A stretch of 64,000 bases of DNA from Flavobacteriaceae bacterium CRH (lineage in GTDB: Bacteria; Bacteroidota; Bacteroidia; Flavobacteriales; Flavobacteriaceae), in assembly GCA_001507425.1 (NCBI GenBank), contig LMAJ01000003.1, positions 248,001 through 312,000 on the forward strand, read 5' to 3'. Below, piece by piece: positions 46,769 through 54,829 of the stretch (the stretch's first letter is position 1; every line of letters starts with the position of its first letter). Both the position numbers and the translations under genes were made by a program. The notes under the pieces are model-generated. The model saw only the letters and a program-made list of their open reading frames with translations. It did no database searches and had not been told where the DNA came from.

Positions 46769-47254
46769 TTAATCAATAATTCTATTAATCTGTGCAAATG
46801 AATTTTGATAATAAGGTTCTTTGGTAGAGGAAATGATAACGCCTTTTGAAGTAGAAGAATGAACAAATTTTATTTCATTTGAATTAACTTCGGTAATTAA
46901 GCCAACATGATTAATCTGCTTGCTCTTGTTGGTTTTAAAAAAGATTAAATCGCCTTTTTCAGCAGCATCAAATCTAATTATTTTACCGATTTTAGATTGT
47001 TCGTAGGAACTTCTTGGTAATTTTATGTTTTCAGATTCAAAAGTAGTAAAAACTAAACCGGAGCAATCAAAACCGCTTTTTGTTGTTCCTCCGGCTTTGT
47101 ATCGCACACCAATGTTATCGGTTGCTTTTTCAATTAAATTTTTGACAATATATTTATTTTCTCGTTTAGATTCACTTTTGCTTACTGCAGCTGAGCTTGA
47201 TTTACAAGAAGTAAATATTAGAGCAAGAAGCAATAAAACGAGTATTTTTTTCAA
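46769..47254 (-). CDS. NlpC/P60 (C40) peptidase lipoprotein
   Basis: The protein has 161 aa with a lipoprotein signal (LLALIFTSC, C17). The NlpC/P60 domain shows the catalytic cysteine in GFDCSGLV, then KGDLIFFKT and INHVGLI with the catalytic histidine. It cuts peptide stems of peptidoglycan at the cell envelope. The start is a TTG at 47254: no ATG lies upstream before an in-frame stop. It begins 7 bp after the lpxB stop, so translation may be coupled. Confidence 0.9.
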   Translation of the reverse strand: MKKILVLLLLALIFTSCKSSSAAVSKSESKRENKYIVKNLIEKATDNIGVRYKAGGTTKSGFDCSGLVFTTFESENIKLPRSSYEQSKIGKIIRFDAAEKGDLIFFKTNKSKQINHVGLITEVNSNEIKFVHSSTSKGVIISSTKEPYYQNSFAQINRIID

Positions 47255-47261
47255 AATAAAA

Positions 47262-48377
47262 TTACGATTTTAAGTCTGCAAAGATAAGTTTTGCGGTTTT
47301 TTTGCTGGCGCCAACTCCGCCCAATTTTTGTTCTAAAATGTCGTAGTTTTTCAACAGTTTTTCAAGATAATCAGGTTGAAGTAATTTTTGTAATTCTTCT
47401 TTAATGCGTTTTGTATTGCAGTCATCCTGAATTAATTCTGTTACAACTTCCTGATCCATAATTAAATTGACAAGAGAAATGTATTTTAAAGTAATGATGC
47501 GTTTTGCAATTTGGTACGAAGCCCAGCTTCCTTTATAACAAACAACTTCGGGAACTTTAAAAAGAGCAGTTTCTAAAGTTGCTGTTCCTGATGTTACTAA
47601 AGCAGCTTTTGAAGAACGAAGTAAATCGTAAGTTTTATTCGAAACAAATTTGATGTTTTTATTACTGATAAATTGCTGGTAAAACTCAAAATCCTGACTC
47701 GGTGCGCCGGCAATTACAAATTCATAATCCTGAAAATCATCAACAACACTAAGCATTACATTAAGCATTTTGGTAATTTCCTGCTTACGGCTTCCCGGTA
47801 AAACAGCAATAATTGGTTTTTCTCCCAATTGATTTTCTTTTCTAAATGTATTTTCATCGAAAGAAGGTTGATTTTGAATGGCATCGATTAAAGGATGTCC
47901 AACAAAATCTACCGGAAAATGATGTTTATCTTCATAAAAACCTTTTTCAAAAGGCAAAATCACAAACATTTTATCAATATCCTGTTTAATCGCTTTGATT
48001 CTGTTTTCTTTCCAGGCCCAGATTTGAGGCGAAATATAATAATGTGTTTTATAATCTAAAGCTTTAGCCCATTTTGCAATACGCATGTTAAAACCCGGAT
48101 AATCAATAAAAATTAAAACATCCGGTTTAAATTCGGTAATGTCTTTTTTGCAAAAAGTAATATTGGTTAAAATGGTTTTTAGATTGAAAATAACTTCAAC
48201 AAAACCCATAAAAGCCAGTTCGCGATAGTGTTTAACTAAAGTTCCGCCAGTTTTTTGCATCAAATCTCCACCCCAAAATCTAATATCAGCTTGAGGATCT
48301 TCTTCATACAATGCCTTCATTAAATTTGAACCGTGTAAATCTCCAGAGGCTTCGCCAGCTATAATGTAATACTTCAT
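47262..48377 (-). CDS. lpxB: Lipid-A-disaccharide synthase
   Basis: The protein has 371 aa from the ATG at 48377, where the family begins (MKYYIIAGEASGDLHGSN); a longer frame to 48404 is unlikely. Further motifs are FIDYPGFNMRIAKWAK, YYISPQIWAWKENR, AVLPGSRKQEI and VTSGTATLETAL. It joins UDP-2,3-diacylglucosamine and lipid X to form the lipid A disaccharide at the inner membrane. It lies in a leftward block with surE. Confidence 0.96.
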   Translation of the reverse strand: MKYYIIAGEASGDLHGSNLMKALYEEDPQADIRFWGGDLMQKTGGTLVKHYRELAFMGFVEVIFNLKTILTNITFCKKDITEFKPDVLIFIDYPGFNMRIAKWAKALDYKTHYYISPQIWAWKENRIKAIKQDIDKMFVILPFEKGFYEDKHHFPVDFVGHPLIDAIQNQPSFDENTFRKENQLGEKPIIAVLPGSRKQEITKMLNVMLSVVDDFQDYEFVIAGAPSQDFEFYQQFISNKNIKFVSNKTYDLLRSSKAALVTSGTATLETALFKVPEVVCYKGSWASYQIAKRIITLKYISLVNLIMDQEVVTELIQDDCNTKRIKEELQKLLQPDYLEKLLKNYDILEQKLGGVGASKKTAKLIFADLKS

Positions 48378-48444
48378 ATGGATTTTTTTGAAAGTGTGTT
48401 TCAATTTTCAAACACAACATTTTTTTGCAATGCAAAGATAAGAT

Positions 48445-48717
48445 TTAAATAAACAAAGTCGAAATTGCCAAAACAATGACAGCTAAAATAACGCCTCTCG
48501 CCATAAATTCTTTGTTCATCTTTAAAAGAATTGTAAAAACAACCAGGTCTAAAACAGTGCCTAACGTAATCACTTTTCCTAAATAGCCATATTGCCTGAT
48601 CGTTTGTAGTCCTGTTGAAACATCAAAAGGAGTAAAAAGAGTGATGAATAAATAACTTCCTAACATCGAAGTAAAAATTCCGATAAAAAAACCAATAATT
48701 AAATCTTTTTTATCCAT
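48445..48717 (-). CDS. Small integral membrane protein
   Basis: The protein has 90 aa with three hydrophobic stretches (about 6-28, 46-66 and 70-89). It overlaps the surE stop by 8 bp, so it is translated with it. I recognise no family; the short MDKKDLIIGFFIG opening and lack of charged loops suggest an inner-membrane subunit. Confidence 0.8.
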   Translation of the reverse strand: MDKKDLIIGFFIGIFTSMLGSYLFITLFTPFDVSTGLQTIRQYGYLGKVITLGTVLDLVVFTILLKMNKEFMARGVILAVIVLAISTLFI

Positions 48718-49489
48718 TTAATTTCCAGGTATTAAGTTGTTGCATAGTATGATGTGCAGTTAAATCAAATTGTACGGGAACTATAGAAATATAGCCGTTT
48801 TCCAAAGCCCATTCATCAGTATCTTCGCCCTGATCTTCGTTTACAAATTTTCCGGTTAGCCAATAATAATCTTTGCCAAAAGGAGTTTGTCGCTTATCAA
48901 ATTTCTGAGTATAATAGGCTTTTGCCTGACGACAAATTTTTATTCCTTTAATTTCATCTTCTTTTAACTTCGGAAAATTGACGTTTAAAACGACACCTTT
49001 CGGTAATTTATTCTCAAGAGTTTCTAAAGTTATTTTTTTAATGAAAGATTTTATAGGTTCAAAATCAGCATTCCAATCATAATCTAATAATGAAAAACCA
49101 ATGGCCGGAATTCCTTCAATTCCTGCTTCAACAGCAGCGCTCATTGTACCGGAATAAATTACATTTATAGAAGAATTCGATCCGTGATTAACGCCTGAAA
49201 CACACAAATCAGGTTTTCTTTTCAAAATTTCATTGACAGCCAGTTTTACACAATCAACAGGGGTTCCGGAACAGCTGTATTCAGCAATAATATCTTCTTC
49301 TTTTGAAATTTTATCCAAATATAAAGTATTGTTGATGGTAATCGCATGTCCCATGGCACTTTGAGGTTTGTCAGGTGCGACAACAATCACATCGCCAATA
49401 GTTTCCATAACGCTTATCAAAGCTCTGATTCCGGGCGCCAGAATACCATCATCGTTGGTCACTAATATAAGAGGTTTTTTGTGTTCCAT
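48710..49489 (-). CDS. surE: 5'/3'-nucleotidase SurE
   Basis: The protein has 259 aa. Motifs: LVTNDDGILAPGI (metal-binding N/D), PDKPQSAMGHAIT, SGTPVDCVKLA and SGVNHGSNSSINVIYSGTMSAA. It hydrolyses nucleoside monophosphates in the cytosol. First gene of the leftward block (surE, membrane protein, lpxB, NlpC/P60, comEC). Confidence 0.96.
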   Translation of the reverse strand: MEHKKPLILVTNDDGILAPGIRALISVMETIGDVIVVAPDKPQSAMGHAITINNTLYLDKISKEEDIIAEYSCSGTPVDCVKLAVNEILKRKPDLCVSGVNHGSNSSINVIYSGTMSAAVEAGIEGIPAIGFSLLDYDWNADFEPIKSFIKKITLETLENKLPKGVVLNVNFPKLKEDEIKGIKICRQAKAYYTQKFDKRQTPFGKDYYWLTGKFVNEDQGEDTDEWALENGYISIVPVQFDLTAHHTMQQLNTWKLNG

Positions 49490-49705
49490 AAATTTAAAAA
49501 TAGTGTTATTCGCAGCTGTTTAGGCAGCTTTATAACAGCAAATGTACTGACACATTTTGGTAGAATAGTAACAAATAAAATAAATTTTATTAACTATATT
49601 AAAGATGTCTTTGCTACTTCAAACATTTTTATATCTTTAACAAAAAATTATAGTGAACTTGGCTTTGTTGATATAGTTTTTACTGTAACTTAGATTAAAA
49701 AATTG

Positions 49706-51889
49706 ATGAATGCTATTATTAAATTTATGAAAAGAAATTATAAAATACTTATAGCCGTATTATGCTTGTCCCTGACCTTATTTGCTTTTAAGATAAACGC
49801 AGATAAACAGGACGATCCGGACCCAAACAGAGATAAAACACTTTTAGAATTGCTGGCATTTGTTATTGAAAAAGGACATTATAGCCCTGCTGAGATAAAC
49901 GATGACTTTTCGAAAGGAATTTTTAAAGATTATATCGATGCACTTGACCCGTCAAAAAGATTCTTTTTGCAGTCTGACATTGATGAGTTTAAGCAATATG
50001 AATTGCAGTTAGATGATCAGTTTTTGAACAAAGACCTAACCTTTTTTAACCTTACTTATACAAGGTTGATGAAACGTATGGAAGAAAGTAAAAAACGTTA
50101 TAAAACGATTTTAGCACAGCCTTTTAACTATAATGTTGACGAGACTTTTAATGCTGATTATGATGCGATTCCATATGCGAAAAATCTAACAGAAATTAAC
50201 GAAAGATGGAGAAAACAAATTAAATTATCTACACTTTCTTCTTTAGTTACAAAACAAAAATTAGAAGAGGATAAAAAGAAAACAGATCCTGCTTATAAAG
50301 TAAAAACGTTTGAAGCTTTAGAAAAAGAAACGCGTGAAAGTTCATTAAAATCTTTAGATGATAATTTTAGCCTTATTAAAGATTTAAATAAAGAAGATTG
50401 GTTCTCTGTTTATGTAAACTCAATTATGACTCGTTTTGATCCGCATACAAGCTATTTTGCTCCGGAAGAAAAAGATCGTTTTGATGTCAATATTAGTGGA
50501 AAATTAGAAGGTATTGGAGCAAGATTGACCAAGAAAAATGATTTTACTCAAATTGATGAATTAATTTCTGGCGGACCAGCCTGGAAAGGAAAACAACTAG
50601 AAGCAGGAGATTTAATTTTGAAAGTAGCACAAGGAAATGAAGAACCTGTAGATGTTGTAGGTATGCGTTTGGATGATGTTGTGAAAAAAATTAAAGGACA
50701 TAAAGGAACTGAAGTAAAACTTACAGTTAAAAAAGTAGACGGAAGTATTAAAGTTATTTCAATTATTAGAGATGTTGTTGAAATTGAAGAAACATATGCA
50801 AAATCTAGTATAGTAGAGAAAAACGGATTGAAATACGGAGTAATTTATTTACCTAAATTTTATATCGATTTTGAAAATAAAGACGGTCGTGATGCCGGAA
50901 AAGATATAGCTCTTGAAGTAGAGAGATTGAAAAAAGAAGATATTAACGGAATCGTACTTGATGTTCGTGATGACGGAGGCGGATCTCTGTCTACAGTTGT
51001 TGATATTGCCGGTTTATTTATCGAAGAAGGACCAATTGTTCAGGTAAAATCTGCAGGAAAGAAAAAAGAAGTTTTATACGATAAAGATAAAAAAATCGAG
51101 TGGGACGGGCCGTTAGTAATTATGGTAAACAGTTTCTCAGCTTCGGCTTCAGAGATTTTGGCTGCTGCAATTCAGGATTACAAACGTGGAATTATCATTG
51201 GTAGTAAGCAAACCTACGGAAAAGGAACTGTTCAGAATGTTCTGGATTTAAATCAATTTGTTCGTAATACGAATTATGGCGATTTAGGTGCTTTGAAAAT
51301 TACAGGTCAAAAGTTTTACAGAATTAATGGAGGTTCAACTCAATTAGAAGGAGTACATAGTGATGTTGTTATGCCAGATCGTTATGCTTATTTGAAAATG
51401 GGTGAACGTGATATTGATAATGCAATGCCATGGGATAAAATTGACCAGGCTGATTATAATACATGGAACGGAAATCAAAAATTCAATCAGGCGATTGCGA
51501 ATAGTACAAACAGAATTGCCCAAAGTCCTCAATTTAAATTAATTGAAGATAATGCAAAATGGATTGATGTTAAAAATAAGGAAAACACTTACAGCTTAAA
51601 CATTGATAGTTTTAAGGCAACTCAGGAACAAGTTGAAAATGAAGGTAAAAAATACAAACCAATTTCAGATTATAAAAATAATTTGGTTTTTAAATCTTTG
51701 CCTTATGAAGAGCTTGAAATTAAAAATGATGCTACTTTAAAAGAAAAAAGAGAAGCTTGGCACCAGGCATTATCTAAAGATGTATATGTTGAAGAAGCAT
51801 TGAATGTTTTAGATGATTTGCAATCTGCGAGCAATACTGTAAAAGGCGCTCCAACAAAAATGAAAAAAGATAAATTAGTGAAATCTTAA
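49706..51889 (+). CDS. prc: Carboxy-terminal processing (tail-specific) protease, S41
   Basis: The protein has 727 aa from the ATG at 49706. A signal anchor (LIAVLCLSLTLFAF) is followed by the N-terminal helical domain, a PDZ domain (about 245-330), the S41 core and a DUF3340 C-terminal region. The catalytic serine is S480 in NSFSASASEIL and the lysine K506 in TYGKGT. It degrades or trims periplasmic proteins at their C-terminus. Divergent from surE; strong terminator follows. Confidence 0.94.
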   Translation: MNAIIKFMKRNYKILIAVLCLSLTLFAFKINADKQDDPDPNRDKTLLELLAFVIEKGHYSPAEINDDFSKGIFKDYIDALDPSKRFFLQSDIDEFKQYELQLDDQFLNKDLTFFNLTYTRLMKRMEESKKRYKTILAQPFNYNVDETFNADYDAIPYAKNLTEINERWRKQIKLSTLSSLVTKQKLEEDKKKTDPAYKVKTFEALEKETRESSLKSLDDNFSLIKDLNKEDWFSVYVNSIMTRFDPHTSYFAPEEKDRFDVNISGKLEGIGARLTKKNDFTQIDELISGGPAWKGKQLEAGDLILKVAQGNEEPVDVVGMRLDDVVKKIKGHKGTEVKLTVKKVDGSIKVISIIRDVVEIEETYAKSSIVEKNGLKYGVIYLPKFYIDFENKDGRDAGKDIALEVERLKKEDINGIVLDVRDDGGGSLSTVVDIAGLFIEEGPIVQVKSAGKKKEVLYDKDKKIEWDGPLVIMVNSFSASASEILAAAIQDYKRGIIIGSKQTYGKGTVQNVLDLNQFVRNTNYGDLGALKITGQKFYRINGGSTQLEGVHSDVVMPDRYAYLKMGERDIDNAMPWDKIDQADYNTWNGNQKFNQAIANSTNRIAQSPQFKLIEDNAKWIDVKNKENTYSLNIDSFKATQEQVENEGKKYKPISDYKNNLVFKSLPYEELEIKNDATLKEKREAWHQALSKDVYVEEALNVLDDLQSASNTVKGAPTKMKKDKLVKS

Positions 51890-51913
51890 TTTTTCAAAAA
51901 ATAATTTGTTATC

Positions 51914-51953
51914 AAAACGCTCCGAAAGTTTATATTTACGGAGCGTTTTTTTT
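51914..51953 (+). terminator. Terminator of the tail-specific protease gene
   Basis: AAAACGCTCCG (51914-51924) pairs with CGGAGCGTTTT (51939-51949), 14-base loop, then more T residues. Confidence 0.92.
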
Positions 51954-51974
51954 ATGGATTTTAATTAAAATAAT

Positions 51975-52772
51975 ATGATAAAAAGTCTTGTATTCAGTTT
52001 GATTGGTCTGGCATTTTTTTCTTGTAAAAATGATGTAAAAGACCAGGAAGAGATCGTAAAAGACGATGCCGTAACAGATGCGTCATCTGGTTTTGTATCA
52101 AATCAAAACAGTACAGACTCGGGATATAATGTTACTTATTTGCCAACTTCAACAACAAATCAAATTGTAGAGCACAAGTATTATACATTATCTTACAATG
52201 AAAAATTCGAACAGGCAGAATGGGTTGCGTATGAGTTGAAGGGAGCATATTTAAAAAACAACAATTTTAAAAGACCTTATTTTATTGAAGACCCAAAAGT
52301 AACTACAGGTTCTGCAGATTGGAGAAATTATAAAAATTCTGGTTATGACAAAGGTCATCTTTGCCCCGCGGGCGATATGGAGTTTAATAAGGATGCGTAT
52401 AATGATACTTTTTATACATCGAATATTTCTCCTCAAAAACATGATTTTAATAGCGGAATCTGGAATAGATTAGAGCAGAAAACCCGTTATTGGGCCGGAA
52501 AATATAATAATATATATGTAGTAACGGGAGGGATACTGAAAGATTCGGATAAAAAAATAGGAACAGAAAAAGTATCTGTTCCTACATATTTTTATAAAAT
52601 CATTTTGAGCAAATCAGGAAACGAACATAAAGCAATTGCTTTTTTGGTTCCCAATGAAGATAGCGATAAGTCACTTTATGATTTTGTTGTTCCTATTGAA
52701 ACTTTAGAAAAAATGACCGGAATTGATTTCTTTCCAAATTTAAAAAACTTAAAAAGCAGTAAGGACTTTTAA
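51975..52772 (+). CDS. DNA/RNA non-specific endonuclease lipoprotein (NUC1)
   Basis: The protein has 265 aa with a lipoprotein signal (LIGLAFFSC, C17). The beta-beta-alpha-metal core is present: YDKGHLCPAGDM with the general base H128 and, further on, SNISPQKHDFNSGIWNRLE, which carries the Mg-binding asparagine. It degrades nucleic acid at the cell envelope or outside, for nutrition or to limit DNA. Its last 24 bp overlap the end of rpe. Confidence 0.92.
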   Translation: MIKSLVFSLIGLAFFSCKNDVKDQEEIVKDDAVTDASSGFVSNQNSTDSGYNVTYLPTSTTNQIVEHKYYTLSYNEKFEQAEWVAYELKGAYLKNNNFKRPYFIEDPKVTTGSADWRNYKNSGYDKGHLCPAGDMEFNKDAYNDTFYTSNISPQKHDFNSGIWNRLEQKTRYWAGKYNNIYVVTGGILKDSDKKIGTEKVSVPTYFYKIILSKSGNEHKAIAFLVPNEDSDKSLYDFVVPIETLEKMTGIDFFPNLKNLKSSKDF

Positions 52773-53411
52773 GTCGGCAATAGTTTGTGTTGGATTTTCT
52801 GCTTTAAATACAAAGCTTCCGGCGACTAAAACATCTGCGCCGGCATCTACTAATTGTTTTGCATTTTTGTTGGTTACACCGCCGTCAATTTCAATAATAG
52901 TTGAAGCATTTTTGCGCGTTATTAAAGCTTTTAGCTTCTTAACTTTATCGTATGTATTTTCAATAAATGTTTGTCCTCCAAAACCTGGGTTAACGCTCAT
53001 AATACAAACTAAATCAATATCGTTAATTACATCTTCTAACAAATCGATATTGGTGTGTGGATTTATTGCAACTCCAGCCTTCATTCCTTCAGCTTTAATA
53101 GCTTGCAAAGTTCTGTGCAAGTGTGTGCAGGCCTCATAATGTACGGTTAAATTATTTGCTCCTAAATCAGCAAAAGTTTTAATGTAACGATCCGGATCAA
53201 CAATCATCAAATGTACATCGATTGTTTTTTTGGCATGTCTTGAAATGGCTTCTAAAACGGGCATTCCAAAAGAAATATTCGGAACAAAAACTCCATCCAT
53301 AATATCAATATGAAACCAATCAGCATTACTGTTATTGATCATTTCGATATCACGTTGTAAATTGGCAAAATCAGCCGCAAGAACAGAAGGAGCAATAAGT
53401 GTATTTTTCAT
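52749..53411 (-). CDS. rpe: Ribulose-phosphate 3-epimerase
   Basis: The protein has 220 aa from the ATG at 53411; a frame further upstream passes through repeat sequence. TIM-barrel motifs: APSVLAADFANLQRDI, WFHIDIMDGVFVPNISFG, VHLMIVDP, VMSVNPGFGGQTFI (read as CIMSVNPGFGGQ) and EIDGGVTNKNA. It interconverts ribulose-5-phosphate and xylulose-5-phosphate in the pentose phosphate pathway. Convergent with the nuclease gene. Confidence 0.95.
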   Translation of the reverse strand: MKNTLIAPSVLAADFANLQRDIEMINNSNADWFHIDIMDGVFVPNISFGMPVLEAISRHAKKTIDVHLMIVDPDRYIKTFADLGANNLTVHYEACTHLHRTLQAIKAEGMKAGVAINPHTNIDLLEDVINDIDLVCIMSVNPGFGGQTFIENTYDKVKKLKALITRKNASTIIEIDGGVTNKNAKQLVDAGADVLVAGSFVFKAENPTQTIADLKVLTAF

Positions 53412-53504
53412 TTTGTGTAGTTGTGTGTGTTGTTTTTTTGCAAAGATAAAATTTTTAACCGCAAAGGTCATTAGGATTTTCCGTAAAGTTCTTTTGTGTG
53501 AATA

Positions 53505-53655
53505 TTTAACCGCAAAGCCCGCAAAGATTTGCGCAGAGTTTGCAAAGTTATTAATGGCTGATTTTTAACAAAATTTGGAGATCGCAAAGCTTTGCGAACT
53601 TCGTGTTTTTACAACTTCTCCAGAAAATAAAGACTTTGCGAACTTTGCGGTTAAA
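53505..53655. repeat. Long-armed CGCAAAG-type inverted repeat
   Basis: Outer arms of 22 bp, 53505-53526 and 53634-53655, are reverse complements with two mismatches; each holds two CGCAAAG units behind TTTAACC. The 107-base interior contains a perfect palindrome GCAAAGCTTTGC (53584-53595) and further units. A related fragment (AACCGCAAAGG) sits at about 53458. Confidence 0.85.
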
Positions 53656-53678
53656 AAAACGATCCAACATAAAATAAA

Positions 53679-53703
53679 AAACTCCGGTAATCAGCCGGAG
53701 TTT
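53679..53703 (-). terminator. Terminator reading leftward after rpoD
   Basis: AAACTCCGG (53679-53687) pairs with CCGGAGTTT (53695-53703) around a seven-base loop; leftward it is followed by T residues. It is about 125 bp after the rpoD stop. Confidence 0.75.
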
Positions 53704-53768
53704 CAATCATCAATCAAAAAACGAACAGTCAATCAAACTGTTGTTTACGGTAAAATTCCAAAGTTGAA

Positions 53769-53806
53769 AAATTCCAAATTCCAATAAAAGTTGGAATTTG
53801 GAATTT
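53769..53806. repeat. TTCCAAA-type inverted repeat
   Basis: A perfect 16-bp inverted repeat, AAATTCCAAATTCCAA (53769-53784) and its complement (53791-53806), with a six-base loop. Each arm is two 7-bp ATTCCAA units. It lies 22 bp after the rpoD stop. Confidence 0.85.
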
Positions 53807-53828
53807 AAATATATTGAAATTTAAATTT

Positions 53829-54692
53829 TTAACCTAAATAAGTTTTAAGAATTTTACTTCTTGAAGTGTGTTTTAATCTGCGGATTGCTTTTTCTTTAAT
53901 CTGACGAACACGCTCACGGGTTAAGTCGAAAGTTTCTCCAATTTCTTCTAAAGTCATTGGGTGTTGGTCTCCAAGACCAAAATATAAACGAACAACATCT
54001 GCCTCTCTTGGAGTTAATGTTTCTAATGAACGCTCAATTTCAGTACGTAATGATTCGTGAATTAACTCTCTGTCGGGATTTGGAGATTCTCCAGAACGTA
54101 AAACGTCGTAAAGGTTAGAATCTTCACCTTCAACAAGAGGTGCATCCATAGATAAGTGACGACCAGAGTTTTTCATAGACTCTTTTACATCATTTACAGT
54201 CATGTCAAGTTCTTTTGCAATTTCTTCAGCAGAAGGCGGACGCTCGTTAGATTGCTCTAATAAAGCGTACATTTTGTTGATTTTATTGATAGAACCAATT
54301 TTGTTTAATGGTAAACGAACGATACGTGATTGTTCTGCCAAAGCTTGTAGGATCGATTGACGAATCCACCAAACTGCGTAAGAGATAAATTTGAAACCAC
54401 GAGTTTCATCAAAACGTTGAGCCGCTTTAATTAAACCTAAGTTTCCTTCGTTAATTAAATCAGGAAGCGTTAATCCTTGATTTTGATATTGTTTAGCAAC
54501 CGATACTACGAAACGTAGGTTGGCTTTTGTAAGTTTTTCTAAAGCTCTTTGATCACCAGCCTTTATTCTTTGTGCTAATTCTACCTCTTCATCAGCGGTA
54601 ATCAGGTCAACTTTTCCGATTTCTTGTAGATATTTATCTAACGATGCAGTTTCACGATTGGTTACCTGCTTGGTGATTTTAAGTTGTCTCAT
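53829..54692 (-). CDS. rpoD: Primary sigma factor RpoD (Bacteroidota form)
   Basis: The protein has 287 aa, much shorter than proteobacterial RpoD because region 1.1 and the non-conserved insert are missing, as usual in this phylum. Regions: 1.2 ([14 protein letters not shown]), 2 ([34 protein letters not shown]), 3 ([14 protein letters not shown]) and 4 ([33 protein letters not shown]). It recognises the TTG/TAnnTTTG promoters seen in this window. Preceded by an unusually good ribosome binding site. Confidence 0.97.
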   Translation of the reverse strand: MRQLKITKQVTNRETASLDKYLQEIGKVDLITADEEVELAQRIKAGDQRALEKLTKANLRFVVSVAKQYQNQGLTLPDLINEGNLGLIKAAQRFDETRGFKFISYAVWWIRQSILQALAEQSRIVRLPLNKIGSINKINKMYALLEQSNERPPSAEEIAKELDMTVNDVKESMKNSGRHLSMDAPLVEGEDSNLYDVLRSGESPNPDRELIHESLRTEIERSLETLTPREADVVRLYFGLGDQHPMTLEEIGETFDLTRERVRQIKEKAIRRLKHTSRSKILKTYLG

Positions 54693-54699
54693 TGTATTG

Positions 54700-54706
54700 T
54701 CTCCTT
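54700..54706 (-). promoter_or_regulatory. Canonical Shine-Dalgarno site of rpoD
   Basis: Leftward, AAGGAGA lies seven bases before the rpoD ATG. I noticed no equally good AGGAG at the other starts I inspected, in line with weak use of SD pairing in this phylum. Confidence 0.7.
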
Positions 54707-54829
54707 ATTTTTAAAGTGTACAAATGGTTATACGTAAAGAGTTACGAAAAAGTTACAGAATAAGATAAAGTAATTTTAAATCAATTACAGGCTATCACTT
54801 TTTTTGTAAATTGCCACAAATATTTTTTG

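Larger units (their letters stand above)
53412..53828. other. 417-bp repeat-filled intergenic region
   Basis: Between rpe and rpoD, both leftward. It holds a CGCAAAG inverted repeat (53505-53655), a small terminator-like hairpin (53679-53703) and a TTCCAAA inverted repeat (53769-53806). A 70-aa frame at 53575-53787 is made only of these repeats and is not a gene. Confidence 0.8.

Noticed and set aside
53335..53568. 77-aa rightward frame over the rpe start
   Set aside because: Antisense to rpe and continuing into repeat sequence.
53575..53787. 70-aa rightward reading frame between rpe and rpoD
   Set aside because: It is made of repeat arms and hairpins; composition is unlike proteins of this genome and there is no start signal.
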